A stretch of 64,000 bases of DNA from an uncultured Bryobacteraceae bacterium (GTDB lineage Bacteria > Acidobacteriota > Terriglobia > Bryobacterales > Bryobacteraceae), in the NCBI GenBank assembly GCA_937924525.1, contig CALDSU010000001.1, positions 310,001-374,000 on the forward strand, given 5' to 3'. Positions 26,615-34,787 of this stretch are shown piece by piece. Under the pieces are notes generated by a model. The model was not told the origin of the DNA. It saw only the letters and a program-made list of their open reading frames with translations, and searched no databases. A program made the translations under genes and the position numbers. Position 1 is the stretch's first letter. Each line of letters opens with the position of its first letter.

Positions 26615-27220
26615 ATGGGCGAGCGTATTTATCTCGAGATTCCTGGCAGCGGCACTCACCATCTGCCGCCGCTGCTGATCCGGCGAGTTGTGTCGGACGT
26701 TTCCCTGGAGTCGATTGTGGAACTGGTCGATGCCGAGGAAATGATTCCGCCCGCCACCCTGGACCGCGAACGGCCGGAACATGTCGAGCAGCTCCGGTAC
26801 GATCTGGCTACGCAGATCGCCCTCCAGTATCGAGGTTTGGTCGAGCACTGGCATTGGGGCGATTCGGTTCTGGAGTGGATCCGGCAGTGCGAGATCACGT
26901 TCGAGGCCAGTTCCGTGCTGCGCCGCTTCCTGCATCCGGACGTATGGCCGAATGCCAACCGATCGAGCTTTGTGGAGCTGTTGCGCGAAAAGGAAGTCCC
27001 CACGGGCGGGGTGGGCGTGGAGCACGCGGTCGGCTTGCGCCTGACGTTCCGCCAGCCGCCTCCCATCGACTGCTGCACGAACCAGTTTCTGTTCTTCCTG
27101 AACTCGCCCGTGGCCGATTCCGCGTACCATGCCTGGGCGCATCTGAACACGGAAACCCCGGCGAATCTCCCGCCGGATCGTTTCGACTTCGAGGTGCATG
27201 AACTCGCCCTGCCGGCGTGA
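26615..27220 (+). CDS. Uncharacterised cytoplasmic protein
   Basis: 201 residues; ATG after AGAGG. No signal peptide and no membrane segment. The sequence is rich in His, Glu and Trp in places (LVEHWHWGDSVLEWIRQCE) and has a motif CCTNQFLFFLNSPVADSAYHAW. Codon use and GC3 match neighbouring genes and no longer frame opposes it convincingly, so I believe it is expressed. I do not recognise a family. A TATAAA at 26587-26592 lies 23 nt before the ATG. Confidence 0.6.
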   Translation: MGERIYLEIPGSGTHHLPPLLIRRVVSDVSLESIVELVDAEEMIPPATLDRERPEHVEQLRYDLATQIALQYRGLVEHWHWGDSVLEWIRQCEITFEASSVLRRFLHPDVWPNANRSSFVELLREKEVPTGGVGVEHAVGLRLTFRQPPPIDCCTNQFLFFLNSPVADSAYHAWAHLNTETPANLPPDRFDFEVHELALPA

Positions 27221-27409
27221 CCCGCGCCCGTGCAGGGGAGGGGGCGGCGCGCCCCCTGCCAACTCCGCCGCTGGGCGCCTCCTGTCGGGCGAGCCGCGGG
27301 CAACGCCGGCTCTCCGGTAGCGGTCCGAACCGCGAGCAAGGTGCGCGAGGAGTCCCGCAGCTGAGGACGTCGCTGGCTCCAAACCCAATCCCCACGTTTG
27401 ACCGTCGCA

Positions 27410-27436
27410 GAGGGGCAAGTCTCCGACGTGCCCCTC
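27410..27436. repeat. Inverted repeat
   Basis: Arms GAGGGGCA and TGCCCCTC (8 bp, perfect) around an 11-nt loop. It lies in the gene-free region and is not followed by a T tract, so it is more like an intergenic palindrome than a terminator. Confidence 0.5.
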
Positions 27437-27473
27437 GGGTTTCGAGATGCCTCCCCCGTTTGTGAGGCGGCGA

Positions 27474-27492
27474 CGCCGGTCGAAGACCGGCG
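27474..27492. repeat. Short perfect palindrome, REP-like
   Basis: Arms CGCCGGTC and GACCGGCG (8 bp) with a 3-nt GAA loop. The flanking text (CGCTACATGGC on the right) resembles intergenic repeats I recall from Solibacter-type genomes. That recollection would need a genome-wide search. Confidence 0.5.
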
Positions 27493-27922
27493 CTACATGG
27501 CCCGGCCGTGCGCCAGGCCAGATGCCCCGTAGTCCTGCGGGCCGCCAAAGGTGAGGGCAAGGAGCGCGAGATGCGGGCATGCCGTCGAGTGCGTGAGGGC
27601 GTCGCTGGCCCCGTCTCCAACCCCAGGGTTGATTTTCACAGGAGCGGTCAGATGATCGCTGGGCTTCCGTCGTCAACAGGGAAGTTCAGAGACGAAACGA
27701 GGAAGGTCTATCGCTCTACCTCCAAGTCCCAATTTTGGCGAATTCTTCAGGCGTAGTCGCCATCCTGAAGCAGTTGCCGAGATGAGGATGCCGCCGACAT
27801 GCCGGCGACCGCCCGCGCTTCTTCAGAAGCACCTCGCGAGGAAGGAATGTCCAGCCTCAAAAATGGATTCGGCGCCCCGTGCAAGCGGAGCACTCTGGCG
27901 CGTTCCTAGCGCATAGGAAGAA

Positions 27923-27951
27923 GGCCGCCGTCCCTGTCCAGGACGGCGGCC
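27923..27951. terminator. Strong bidirectional hairpin next to tRNA-Leu
   Basis: A perfect 11-bp stem (GGCCGCCGTCC with its complement) and a 7-nt loop. On the plus strand it is followed by AATTTTT. On the minus strand, reading out of the tRNA gene, it is followed by TTCTTCC. It most likely ends the tRNA transcript. The plus-strand T run would also stop transcription entering from the left. Confidence 0.75.
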
Positions 27952-27957
27952 AATTTT

Positions 27958-28044
27958 TGGTGCGGAGAGGGGGACTTGAACCCCCACGGGATTGCTCCCG
28001 CTAGCACCTCAAGCTAGTGCGTCTGCCAATTCCGCCACCTCCGC
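27958..28044 (-). tRNA. tRNA-Leu (anticodon GAG)
   Basis: A complete class II tRNA. The acceptor stem GCGGAGG pairs with CTCCGC plus one wobble. The D arm is GCGGAATTGGCAGACGC. The anticodon stem CTAGC/GCTAG encloses the loop TTGAGGT, so the anticodon is GAG, reading CUC and CUU leucine codons. A variable arm with a GGGA/TCCC-type stem and a T arm GGGGG-TTCAAGT-CCCCC follow. The 3' CCA appears to be encoded (27958-27960). It lies just downstream of secG on the same strand (gap about 37 nt) and just upstream of the hairpin at 27923. Confidence 0.95.
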
Positions 28045-28081
28045 GAGTGGCCGCTGGGGTGCGCCCCCACCAACCGGAAAC

Positions 28082-28567
28082 CTATTTCTTCGCCGGGGCC
28101 GGTTTCTCGGCCGGCGGCTGTTGCTGACTGGCGGGAGCAGGAGGAATGTTCAGCGGGATCGTCTTCTTCTCGCCAGTCGTTTCATCCATCAGCGTGACCG
28201 TCGGCTGCGGCGCAGCAGGAGTGGCCGGGGCCGCGCCTCCCGGCGTGGGGGCCGGCGCGCCATCCTTCTTCGCCGTGCTGCTGGCCGGTTGCGCAGCCTT
28301 CTCCAGGATGCTCGACCCGGAACCGCCGCCGGCGTCGCGAGTCTGCACGATCGAAAGCGTCAACGACGTGATCATGAACAGCACCGCCGAGCCGGTGGTG
28401 AGCTTGGACAGCAGCGTCGCCGAACCGCGCGGCCCAAAAGCCGTCTGCGATCCCATGCCGCCGAAAGCGCCAGCCAGGTCAGCCGCTTTCCCGCTCTGAA
28501 GCAACACGACCCCGATCAGGAAAAGACAAACCAGCACGTGGACAACGGTCAACAGAACGTACAACAT
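28082..28567 (-). CDS. secG: Preprotein translocase subunit SecG with a long low-complexity tail
   Basis: 161 residues, where ordinary SecG has 70-110. The first 75 are canonical: TM1 (LYVLLTVVHVLVCLFLIGVVLLQ), the conserved loop GKAADLAGAFGGMGSQTAFGPRG, and TM2 (LLSKLTTGSAVLFMITSLTLSIV). Residues 80-161 form a Gly/Ser, then Pro/Ala-rich tail ending in Lys residues, with one island TVTLMDETTGEKKTIPLNI. SecG supports the SecA-driven cycle at the SecYEG channel. The start at 28567 lies only 14 nt after a TATACT box. Confidence 0.92.
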   Translation of the reverse strand: MLYVLLTVVHVLVCLFLIGVVLLQSGKAADLAGAFGGMGSQTAFGPRGSATLLSKLTTGSAVLFMITSLTLSIVQTRDAGGGSGSSILEKAAQPASSTAKKDGAPAPTPGGAAPATPAAPQPTVTLMDETTGEKKTIPLNIPPAPASQQQPPAEKPAPAKK

Positions 28568-28581
28568 ATCCGCAACTATTG

Positions 28582-28610
28582 AGTATACGGGATTTTCGCC
28601 CTCCCGGCAA
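28582..28610 (-). promoter_or_regulatory. Sigma70-type promoter of secG
   Basis: On the minus strand TTGCCG (28605-28610), a 17-nt spacer, then TATACT (28582-28587). Transcription should begin near 28575, giving a leader of only about 8 nt before the ATG at 28567. Confidence 0.5.
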
Positions 28611-28667
28611 AGAGCTTGCGTCTTCAGTTTCTGCAACCGCAGCCGGACCGGCGGCATCCCATTGACC

Positions 28668-29195
28668 ATGCGTAGGTATCTACTTTTGGGAGCTTTTGCC
28701 TTGTCTGCCAGCTTATTCGCCGCCAACTCCGTGCACGAATTCACCATGAAGTCCATCGACGGCCAGGACACGCCGCTGGCAAACTGGAAAGGCAAGGTGA
28801 TGCTGTTCGTCAACGTTGCCAGCCAGTGCGGCTACACGCCTCAGTACAAAGGCCTGGAGGAGCTGTACCGCAAGTACAAGGACCGTGGTTTCGTGGTGGT
28901 CGGGGTGCCGGCGAACAACTTCGGCTCGCAGGAACCTGGCTCCAACGAGGAGATCAAACAGTTCTGCACCAGGAACTATTCCGTGACGTTCCCGATGATG
29001 GCGAAAGTTTCGGTGAAGGGTTCGGACACGGCTCCACTTTACCAATACCTCCAACAGGCAGCGGGCGATGTGCGCTGGAACTTCACGAAGTTTCTGGTGG
29101 GCAAAGACGGCAAAGTGATCCAGAAGTTCGACTCCGGAATAGCCCCGGAGTCGGCCGAGTTGACGAAGGCAATCGAACAGGCGCTGGGGCGTTAG
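28668..29195 (+). CDS. Exported glutathione peroxidase-family protein
   Basis: 175 residues from the ATG at 28668 (a TTG at 28662 is in frame). The signal peptide is MRRYLLLGAFALSASLFAA. The peroxidase site is complete: C54 in VNVASQCGYTPQY, Q89 in NNFGSQEPG, and W137-N138 in RWNFTKFLV. It is a Cys-type enzyme with no in-frame TGA for selenocysteine. A further cysteine (EEIKQFCTRNYS) could be the resolving residue of the thioredoxin-dependent bacterial class. It probably reduces peroxides in the periplasm. It is divergent from secG across 100 nt. Confidence 0.92.
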   Translation: MRRYLLLGAFALSASLFAANSVHEFTMKSIDGQDTPLANWKGKVMLFVNVASQCGYTPQYKGLEELYRKYKDRGFVVVGVPANNFGSQEPGSNEEIKQFCTRNYSVTFPMMAKVSVKGSDTAPLYQYLQQAAGDVRWNFTKFLVGKDGKVIQKFDSGIAPESAELTKAIEQALGR

Positions 29196-29280
29196 CCGCT
29201 CGTTTGCGCAGGCGGAGAATAAGCAAATTGTCTCCCCTGTGGGCGGGCTGCCGACTAAAACCGTTCGCTCTTGCTGTCGG

Positions 29281-31614
29281 CTACCGCACCGGCAGCAGTA
29301 CCGAGTTACTCACCTTGTCGCCGACGCGAATGCGGATGACGATGTCACCTCCGGGCGCCGAATCGGGAACAACGAACCGGACCGCGCCAATGCCGGGGCG
29401 GCCCTCGGCGGCGCCGGCATAGCTCGGGTGGATGATGTCCGATCCCGCCTCCACCGACACTGGATCTGCGGTCCGCGTATTGTCTGTTTCGGCCAGCACG
29501 CCAAAACCGTCGGGCGGAGACGTCAGATAGGGGCCTAAGCCGGTGGTGAGAATCGTTACGGATTCTCTGCGCTGCACCGGTGAGTCCGGCGTTACGGGAA
29601 TGCCCCTCGCGTTGAGAATGAGCCCATAGAGTCGATCTCCAATCCGGTTCTGGAAGATGCCGGGCGCATTGCGAACGACGGTAAACTCAGCGGTGGTGTC
29701 CGGTTTTCCCTCCCAACGGGCGATCAAAGTATGTCTTCCTTCGCCGAGATCCGCCGGGAGTTGGGCGTTGATCTGCCCTGGCGAGACGAAGTAGAGGGGG
29801 AGGATCCGCGATCCCACCCGGACGGTCACGTCGCCAAGCGTCTGGGCCAGAGGATTCTGAGGTCCCACGACGTCGCTGCCCGCCAGGCTGGCGCCGAAGA
29901 TGGAGACTGCGGAGCCGGCGACCACGCCGGCGTCCGATTCGGGGTCCGCCGCATTGCGCACGCCGCCGCGGGAGATCGAGGGCACGCGGACCAGGATCGC
30001 GCGCACACTGCGCGGCGCAAACATGCCGACCGACACCTCCCAGTCCGACCCGCTGGCGTCGCCGTCCCAATAGCTGAAGCGGAAGCCGGGCTCGGCGCGG
30101 GCTCTCACCTGCACACTGGTCTCCGCGTCGTAGAATCCCGCATCGGAAGCTGGCGCGACCTCGAAGCGAGCCCCCTCCGGCGGGTCCGCGCCCACCGATA
30201 ACCGGTACTGGGTTCGATAGATCGCGGTGAGCAGGAGCGGCTCGGCGGAGGCCTGGAACGTGCGCTGCGCCGCTGCGGCGCCGCCAGGATCCCAGCCCGA
30301 AAAAATCAGCCGCACGCCGTCGCCTGCCGGCAAGGTTTCCGGCGCGGCCACCACGACGGGACTGCCGATCTGGCGCTCGAGGCTGCACGGGGTATCGCAC
30401 TCCGCGCCGTCGACCACCACCCGCAGGCCAGGGACGGAGCTCTGTACGGTGATCGGCGCGCGGCCCTCATAAAGCGCGACAAATGTGGAGCCCAGCCCGC
30501 CGGTGTCGGAAACCGTGATGCTTTGGGTTTGCTCTCCTCCGTGCGCCCACCCCCGGAATACCCAGATCCGGCCTTGAGCATCCACGTAACGCGGCGGCGC
30601 CCCAAGGACATGCTGCGAGCCCACCGCCAGACGGAAGGTGGGATCCAGCGCGGTGGACACGCCATTCAACGTCAAAGGCACTCCCGGCGGCTCGGAGAGA
30701 AGCGTCACGCGCTCGCCCCTCACAAACCGCGCGGAAAAGGTGATCGGAGGCTCGCCCTCCGGCACTAGGTACGTATGCCCGCGGGGCGCCCCCGTACTCC
30801 AGGAGTCGAACACCCAAATACGGCCTTGGCGGTCTTCCTGAGCTTCGGGAGCGTCCAGATCGTGCTCGGTCGAGCGGCCCCACTCCGTTTGATACGGCGT
30901 GATCGCGGGGGCGCGGTCGACGAGAATTTGCAGCCCTGGCGGGGTCGATTCAATCCGCACCTGCCGGGTCATGGCGAAACGGGCGTAGATGCCCATCGGA
31001 CCCGTCACCTGGATCGAGCCTCCCAGGTAAGGGGCAGTCTGGTTTGGCGTAGCGGAAAAACTCACAAAGGTCCAACCGGGGTTGGCGGTGGCGGACACCG
31101 AGTATCTTCCTGCCGCCAGGTAGGTTTGCCCGCTTCTGCTAAAGCGGTTGCCGCCCACGGTGACCGTGCCGGGCGAACCGGGGCACGGCGCTCCGGGCGG
31201 CGCCTCGTCGCAGTCATAGAAGGAGACAAACACCTGGAACTGCTCGCTGAAGTTCAAGTTGATCTGAGTCAGCCCCGGAGTGGCGATCAGATTCAGCGTG
31301 CGGCCGGAATCGGTGGTCTCGGGCACGCCGATGTTGGTCGACCACCCGCCGAATACGTACCTCACGCGCGCGCGGACGTCCTCCTGCACGGCTTCCGTGG
31401 TCAATACGTATTTTGCGCCCTCTTGCCACAAGAACGTCTGGTTGCCGGAGAACACCTGCCCATTCACGTAGTAGAACCGGCTCGGGGGATTGACCACCAC
31501 GCGAACGCTCGATACGGTTTGCGCCAGTCCTGCCGCCACGGTCCACGCCAGCCAGAAAACCATGCCTCCCCAGCGGCGTGTGCTGGCCATCCGCGACCAG
31601 GAAAGAGCGATCAT
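29281..31614 (-). CDS. Large secreted repeat protein with Solibacter-type TIGR03437 C-terminal domain
   Basis: 777 residues. The ATG at 31614 is chosen because a full GGAGGTGA site stands 8 nt upstream (a GTG at 31626 lies inside that site). A signal segment (about 15-31, FWLAWTVAAGLAQ) is followed by five or more repeats of about 80 residues. Each contains a motif like FGGWSTN, FDSWSTG, FRGWAHG, FSGWDPG or FSYWDGD, recalling InlB-B/Flg_new-type surface repeats. The last 220 residues match the Solibacter C-terminal domain: GVRNAADPES, GSAVSIFGASLAG, VSPGQINAQLP, GLGPYLTSPP and VPDSAPGGDIVIRI. It is an extracellular or surface protein of unknown role. Confidence 0.85.
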   Translation of the reverse strand: MIALSWSRMASTRRWGGMVFWLAWTVAAGLAQTVSSVRVVVNPPSRFYYVNGQVFSGNQTFLWQEGAKYVLTTEAVQEDVRARVRYVFGGWSTNIGVPETTDSGRTLNLIATPGLTQINLNFSEQFQVFVSFYDCDEAPPGAPCPGSPGTVTVGGNRFSRSGQTYLAAGRYSVSATANPGWTFVSFSATPNQTAPYLGGSIQVTGPMGIYARFAMTRQVRIESTPPGLQILVDRAPAITPYQTEWGRSTEHDLDAPEAQEDRQGRIWVFDSWSTGAPRGHTYLVPEGEPPITFSARFVRGERVTLLSEPPGVPLTLNGVSTALDPTFRLAVGSQHVLGAPPRYVDAQGRIWVFRGWAHGGEQTQSITVSDTGGLGSTFVALYEGRAPITVQSSVPGLRVVVDGAECDTPCSLERQIGSPVVVAAPETLPAGDGVRLIFSGWDPGGAAAAQRTFQASAEPLLLTAIYRTQYRLSVGADPPEGARFEVAPASDAGFYDAETSVQVRARAEPGFRFSYWDGDASGSDWEVSVGMFAPRSVRAILVRVPSISRGGVRNAADPESDAGVVAGSAVSIFGASLAGSDVVGPQNPLAQTLGDVTVRVGSRILPLYFVSPGQINAQLPADLGEGRHTLIARWEGKPDTTAEFTVVRNAPGIFQNRIGDRLYGLILNARGIPVTPDSPVQRRESVTILTTGLGPYLTSPPDGFGVLAETDNTRTADPVSVEAGSDIIHPSYAGAAEGRPGIGAVRFVVPDSAPGGDIVIRIRVGDKVSNSVLLPVR

Positions 31615-31925
31615 GTTGTCAGTCACCTCCCAGCAGAATCACCCGGCGCATACGGGCCGCCCACGCTGCCAGGCCGCGCCGCAAGGTCGTCTCCAGCCCA
31701 AAACCCCGGCCGGGACACCGGTTCCTTCACGCCAAGCCGTCCGGCTCAACAAGCCGGACAAGTCCAACGGTTATTAATCGGCCGCAGGGTTGGTTTTCAT
31801 TAGGGTCCTTCTTTAGTACTTCGCTTAGTACTCTGCCTCGGCTTGCTGGAGCCCCATGGGCGCTCGCAGGGCCTTTCGGAGGGAGGGTTTGCCGGATCGC
31901 GACTTCGCTCCGCCGGGAGCGCCCG
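31615..31925 (-). promoter_or_regulatory. Long 5' region of the repeat protein: direct repeats, 8-codon leader ORF, hairpin
   Basis: A gene-free stretch of 311 nt upstream of the ATG at 31614. Reading in the direction of transcription it has two direct copies of AGTACTAA 12 nt apart (31825-31832 and 31813-31820), then AAGGA and a tiny frame MKTNPAAD (31774-31800). An 8-bp hairpin (31739-31759) follows, and finally the GGAGGTGA site. The order resembles a leader-peptide or regulated 5' UTR, but no known riboswitch class matches. Confidence 0.4.
31739..31759 (-). other. Hairpin in the 5' region of the repeat protein
   Basis: Perfect 8-bp stem (GTCCGGCT/AGCCGGAC on the transcript) with a 5-nt loop. 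No T tract follows, so it is not a simple terminator. Confidence 0.5.
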
Positions 31926-32699
31926 CTACCGGCCGGGAGCAGCCGCGGTCAGACTGGCCAGATAGGCCAGCAGGTCGTCCAACTCTTTGGCTGTAAACAC
32001 GTTACGATACGAAGGCATCAGTGAGCGTGTTTCCGGTTGGATTGACTGGACGTCCTCTTTCAGGAACGAGTGATACTGTTCCTGGGCGTCGAGTAAACGC
32101 ACGGAGAAGTTGTCCCGCCCGCGTTCGATGCCCACGATCCGGCGTCCGTCGCGCGTGACGACGGACACGGTGGCGAACCCGGCGGCGACGTCCCGGCCGG
32201 GATTCTCGATGGATTCGCGCAAGTGCTGAAGGGTGCGAGCTCGGCCGATCCGCGACAACTCCGGACCGAATCGTCCTCCCCGCGTTCCTACCCGGTGACA
32301 CTGGCCGCAGCCTCCCTTGGTCCAGAACAGGCGTTCGCCTTCGACGCGGTCACCGGGAATGAATGGGGTTCCGGGCTGGTTGACCGACCGGAGGAACGCC
32401 ACCACCCGCCACACGCCGTCGGCGGTCAGCGCGCCGCCGAAGCCCGGCATCTCCGTGCCGGGAATGCCCGCGGCAATGGCCTGGTAGAGTTCGGCGTCGC
32501 TCCCCCCCGTGTGCAGCGTGCCTTGAAGCAGGCTCGGGCCCTTGCCGCCCTCTCCCCGAATGCCGTGACAGGGACTGCAATAGATGCGGAAGATGCCGCG
32601 GCCCACCTCGACGGAGGCCGGGTCGCCGGCCACTGGATTGGCCGTCTGGGCCCAGGCGGCCCATGCCGTCCAGAGCGCGATCGCCGTGGCGTTCCGCAC
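31926..32699 (-). CDS. Secreted dihaem cytochrome c with a haem-binding domain of the TIGR02603 type
   Basis: About 257 residues from the GTG at 32699, with signal peptide VRNATAIALWTAWAAWAQ. Two CxxCH haem sites are present: IYCSPCHGIRGEGG with its Met ligand candidate in GTEMPGFGG, and GGCGQCHRVGTRGG. The second unit continues with ISRIGRARTL-like text (SRIGRARTLQHLRESIENPG) and VVTRDGRRIVGIERGRDNFSVRLLDA, which matches the haem-binding domain found in Planctomycetes, Verrucomicrobia and Acidobacteria. The C-terminus has MPSYRNVFTAKELDDLLAYL. It is a periplasmic electron carrier or part of a larger respiratory complex. The partner is not in the window. The long frame extending to 34571 is antisense to a membrane protein and rejected. 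Confidence 0.88.
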   Translation of the reverse strand: MRNATAIALWTAWAAWAQTANPVAGDPASVEVGRGIFRIYCSPCHGIRGEGGKGPSLLQGTLHTGGSDAELYQAIAAGIPGTEMPGFGGALTADGVWRVVAFLRSVNQPGTPFIPGDRVEGERLFWTKGGCGQCHRVGTRGGRFGPELSRIGRARTLQHLRESIENPGRDVAAGFATVSVVTRDGRRIVGIERGRDNFSVRLLDAQEQYHSFLKEDVQSIQPETRSLMPSYRNVFTAKELDDLLAYLASLTAAAPGR

Positions 32700-32789
32700 A
32701 ATGCGAGCAGGATACTGCCTCGCCAGGGGAGAGGTCAATCGGGCCAGTCCCGGCGGCCGCGTTATGATAACGGTCTGCTTCCACCCGCG

Positions 32790-34787
32790 ATGGCTGCCTT
32801 CCCCTCGACCCGGCGCCGCGCCGTCCTGCTGCTGGCCGCCGATGCGGTATTGCTCTTTGCGTACGCCGCGACGCTGATCTGGCCCGTGTCGCAAACCAAG
32901 TACGCCGATCTCTGGGGCTCCATCGAGAGCACGTTCATCGCGGACGGGCGGTTTCTCGCAGCGCACTGGCCGCGCCCGCTCTGGCAGCCGAATTGGTATG
33001 GGGGGACGCGGTTCAACTACATCTACCCGCCGGCGATCCGCTACGGCACGGCGACATTGACGAAGTACTACCCCATGCCGCCGGTGCGGGCGTACCACAT
33101 CTACGTCTCGATTCTGTATGCGTGCGGGATCGTGGGCGTGTACCTGCTTGCCCGCCTGGGCAGCGGCAGCCGTTTGGCCGGATGGATGGCGGCGCTCGGC
33201 ACGGGGTGGCTTTCTCCCGTTCACCTGTTGGTAGCCGAACTGCGGAACGACACCGCCGATTATGTGACCCAGCGGTTGAAGTCTCTGGTCCAGTACGGCG
33301 AGGGCCCGCACATTTCGTCGCTGGCGATTCTGCCGGTCGCATGGATTGCGGCCTGGATCGCGCTGCGGGACCGCAGTCCACGGGCCGCGGCGGTGGCGGC
33401 GCTGGGCGCGGCGCTGGTGGTTTCCCATAACTTTTACGGCGCGACGGCGCTGGCGATGGCCTTCCCGTTCCTGGTGTGGAGCGTCTGGCTCACGAGCGGA
33501 GACCGGTCGGTCTGGTGGCGGGCGGCGCTCATCGCCGTGCTGGCCTACGGGCTGACGGCGTGGTGGCTGGGCCCGTCGTACCTGCGGGTGACGCTGCGGA
33601 ATCTGCGGTTGGTCGCGGAGCCGGGGAACTGGTGGTCGCCGGCGCTGGCGATCCTGTTTCTGCTTCTGTACGGAGCGGCGTCGTGGCGCTGGGCGCGTGG
33701 CCGCCCGGAGCGCGCGTACGCGGTCTTTCTGATCGGCGCGCTGGGTTATTTTAGTCTCGATTGCCTGGGCAACCGCTTCTTCCACTACCGGATCGCCGGA
33801 GAGCCGACGCGGCTGTTTCCGGAGTGGGACATGCTGGTGGCCCTGGCCGGCGCCGAGATCCTGCGGCGGATGGGGCAGGGAAGCCGCCGGCGGGCGGCGC
33901 TCGCCCTGGCCCTGTTTGTTGCCGTGTGCTGGCCCGCCAAGAAATACATCTTCCATCCCTGGCGGCTGTTTACGCGCGACGACAGCTACCAGGACCGCGT
34001 CGAGTACCGGATGCAGGACTGGGTACACCGGAACGTGCCCCACGCCCGCCTGGTCGCGGCCGGGAGTGTCCGCTTCTGGTACAACGTGTGGCACGATCTG
34101 CCGCAACTGGGCGGCGGCTCCGAGCAGGGCGTCAGCAATCTCTACGCGGTCGTTGCGCAGTGGCGGATTCTCCAGGAACCGGAGCCGGATTTGCCCATCG
34201 CCTTCGCGCAGGCGTTCGGCGTGGACGGTTTCATCGTGAACGGCCCGGACTCCGAGGAGGTGTATCACGACTGGCTGAAGCCTGATCGGTTCGCCGGGAA
34301 GCTCAAAGTACTTTACGACGACGGCCGCGGGAGCGTGATCTATGAGATACCGCGCCGGTACCGGTCGCTGGCGCGCGTGGTGGACAAGAAGGCCCTGCTG
34401 GCGCTGCCGGAGATGCCGTTGGAGGGCGACAACGATACGGTGCGCGCCTATGCCGCCTTGCTCGAGCAGGGGCCCGACGCGCCTACCGCCACGCGCTGGC
34501 TGGACCCGGAGACGCTGGAAATTGACGCGCCGGTGAACGAAGGGCAGGCCGTGGCGGTGCAGATCTCCCACGACCCGCAGTGGCGGGCGTCCGCGGACGG
34601 AACGCCGGCGCGCGTGCGGCGCGACGTCACCGGCCAGACGGTGGTGGAGGCGCCCGCCGGGACCCGCCGCATTCGCCTGGAGTTCTCGACGCCGCTCGAG
34701 GACCGGATCGGAGCGGGGGTATCCGTCCTGGCCGCGGGCATCGTGCTGGCGCTGCTTGGGCGGCGGCGCAGGGGGCCAGCCGCGTGA
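32790..34787 (+). CDS. Polytopic membrane protein, glycosyltransferase-C/YfhO-like (copy 1)
   Basis: 665 residues. An N-terminal membrane domain of roughly 10-12 helices (to about 370) is followed by a soluble C-terminal region and a last TM (about 640-658, GVSVLAAGIVLALLG). Motifs include LWQPNWYGGTRFNYIYPPA in the first periplasmic loop, VKSLVQYGEGPHISSLAIL-like text, and NRFFHYRIAGEPTRLFPEWD. The architecture is like GT-C fold membrane enzymes and YfhO-type proteins that transfer sugars from polyprenyl carriers. No donor can be named. It is followed directly by a paralogue whose GTG overlaps its stop codon. Confidence 0.75.
   Translation: MAAFPSTRRRAVLLLAADAVLLFAYAATLIWPVSQTKYADLWGSIESTFIADGRFLAAHWPRPLWQPNWYGGTRFNYIYPPAIRYGTATLTKYYPMPPVRAYHIYVSILYACGIVGVYLLARLGSGSRLAGWMAALGTGWLSPVHLLVAELRNDTADYVTQRLKSLVQYGEGPHISSLAILPVAWIAAWIALRDRSPRAAAVAALGAALVVSHNFYGATALAMAFPFLVWSVWLTSGDRSVWWRAALIAVLAYGLTAWWLGPSYLRVTLRNLRLVAEPGNWWSPALAILFLLLYGAASWRWARGRPERAYAVFLIGALGYFSLDCLGNRFFHYRIAGEPTRLFPEWDMLVALAGAEILRRMGQGSRRRAALALALFVAVCWPAKKYIFHPWRLFTRDDSYQDRVEYRMQDWVHRNVPHARLVAAGSVRFWYNVWHDLPQLGGGSEQGVSNLYAVVAQWRILQEPEPDLPIAFAQAFGVDGFIVNGPDSEEVYHDWLKPDRFAGKLKVLYDDGRGSVIYEIPRRYRSLARVVDKKALLALPEMPLEGDNDTVRAYAALLEQGPDAPTATRWLDPETLEIDAPVNEGQAVAVQISHDPQWRASADGTPARVRRDVTGQTVVEAPAGTRRIRLEFSTPLEDRIGAGVSVLAAGIVLALLGRRRRGPAA

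Larger units (their letters stand above)
27221..27922. other. Gene-free region with palindromic (REP-like) elements
   Basis: About 700 nt with no credible coding frame. It contains perfect small inverted repeats at 27410-27436 and 27474-27492. It also has an imperfect direct repeat of about 40 nt: a copy starting near 27362 and another near 27593 share the core CGTCGCTGGC and a following run of Cs. I see no IS element, RNA gene or promoter with confidence. It may be an accumulation of intergenic mobile palindromes or gene debris. Confidence 0.5.

Noticed and set aside
31615-31925. Known riboswitch (cobalamin, c-di-GMP)
   Set aside because: The conserved core boxes of these classes are not visible on the minus strand.
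32700-34571. Upstream extension of the cytochrome frame
   Set aside because: Antisense to copy 1 of the membrane-protein pair. A signal peptide begins at 32699.
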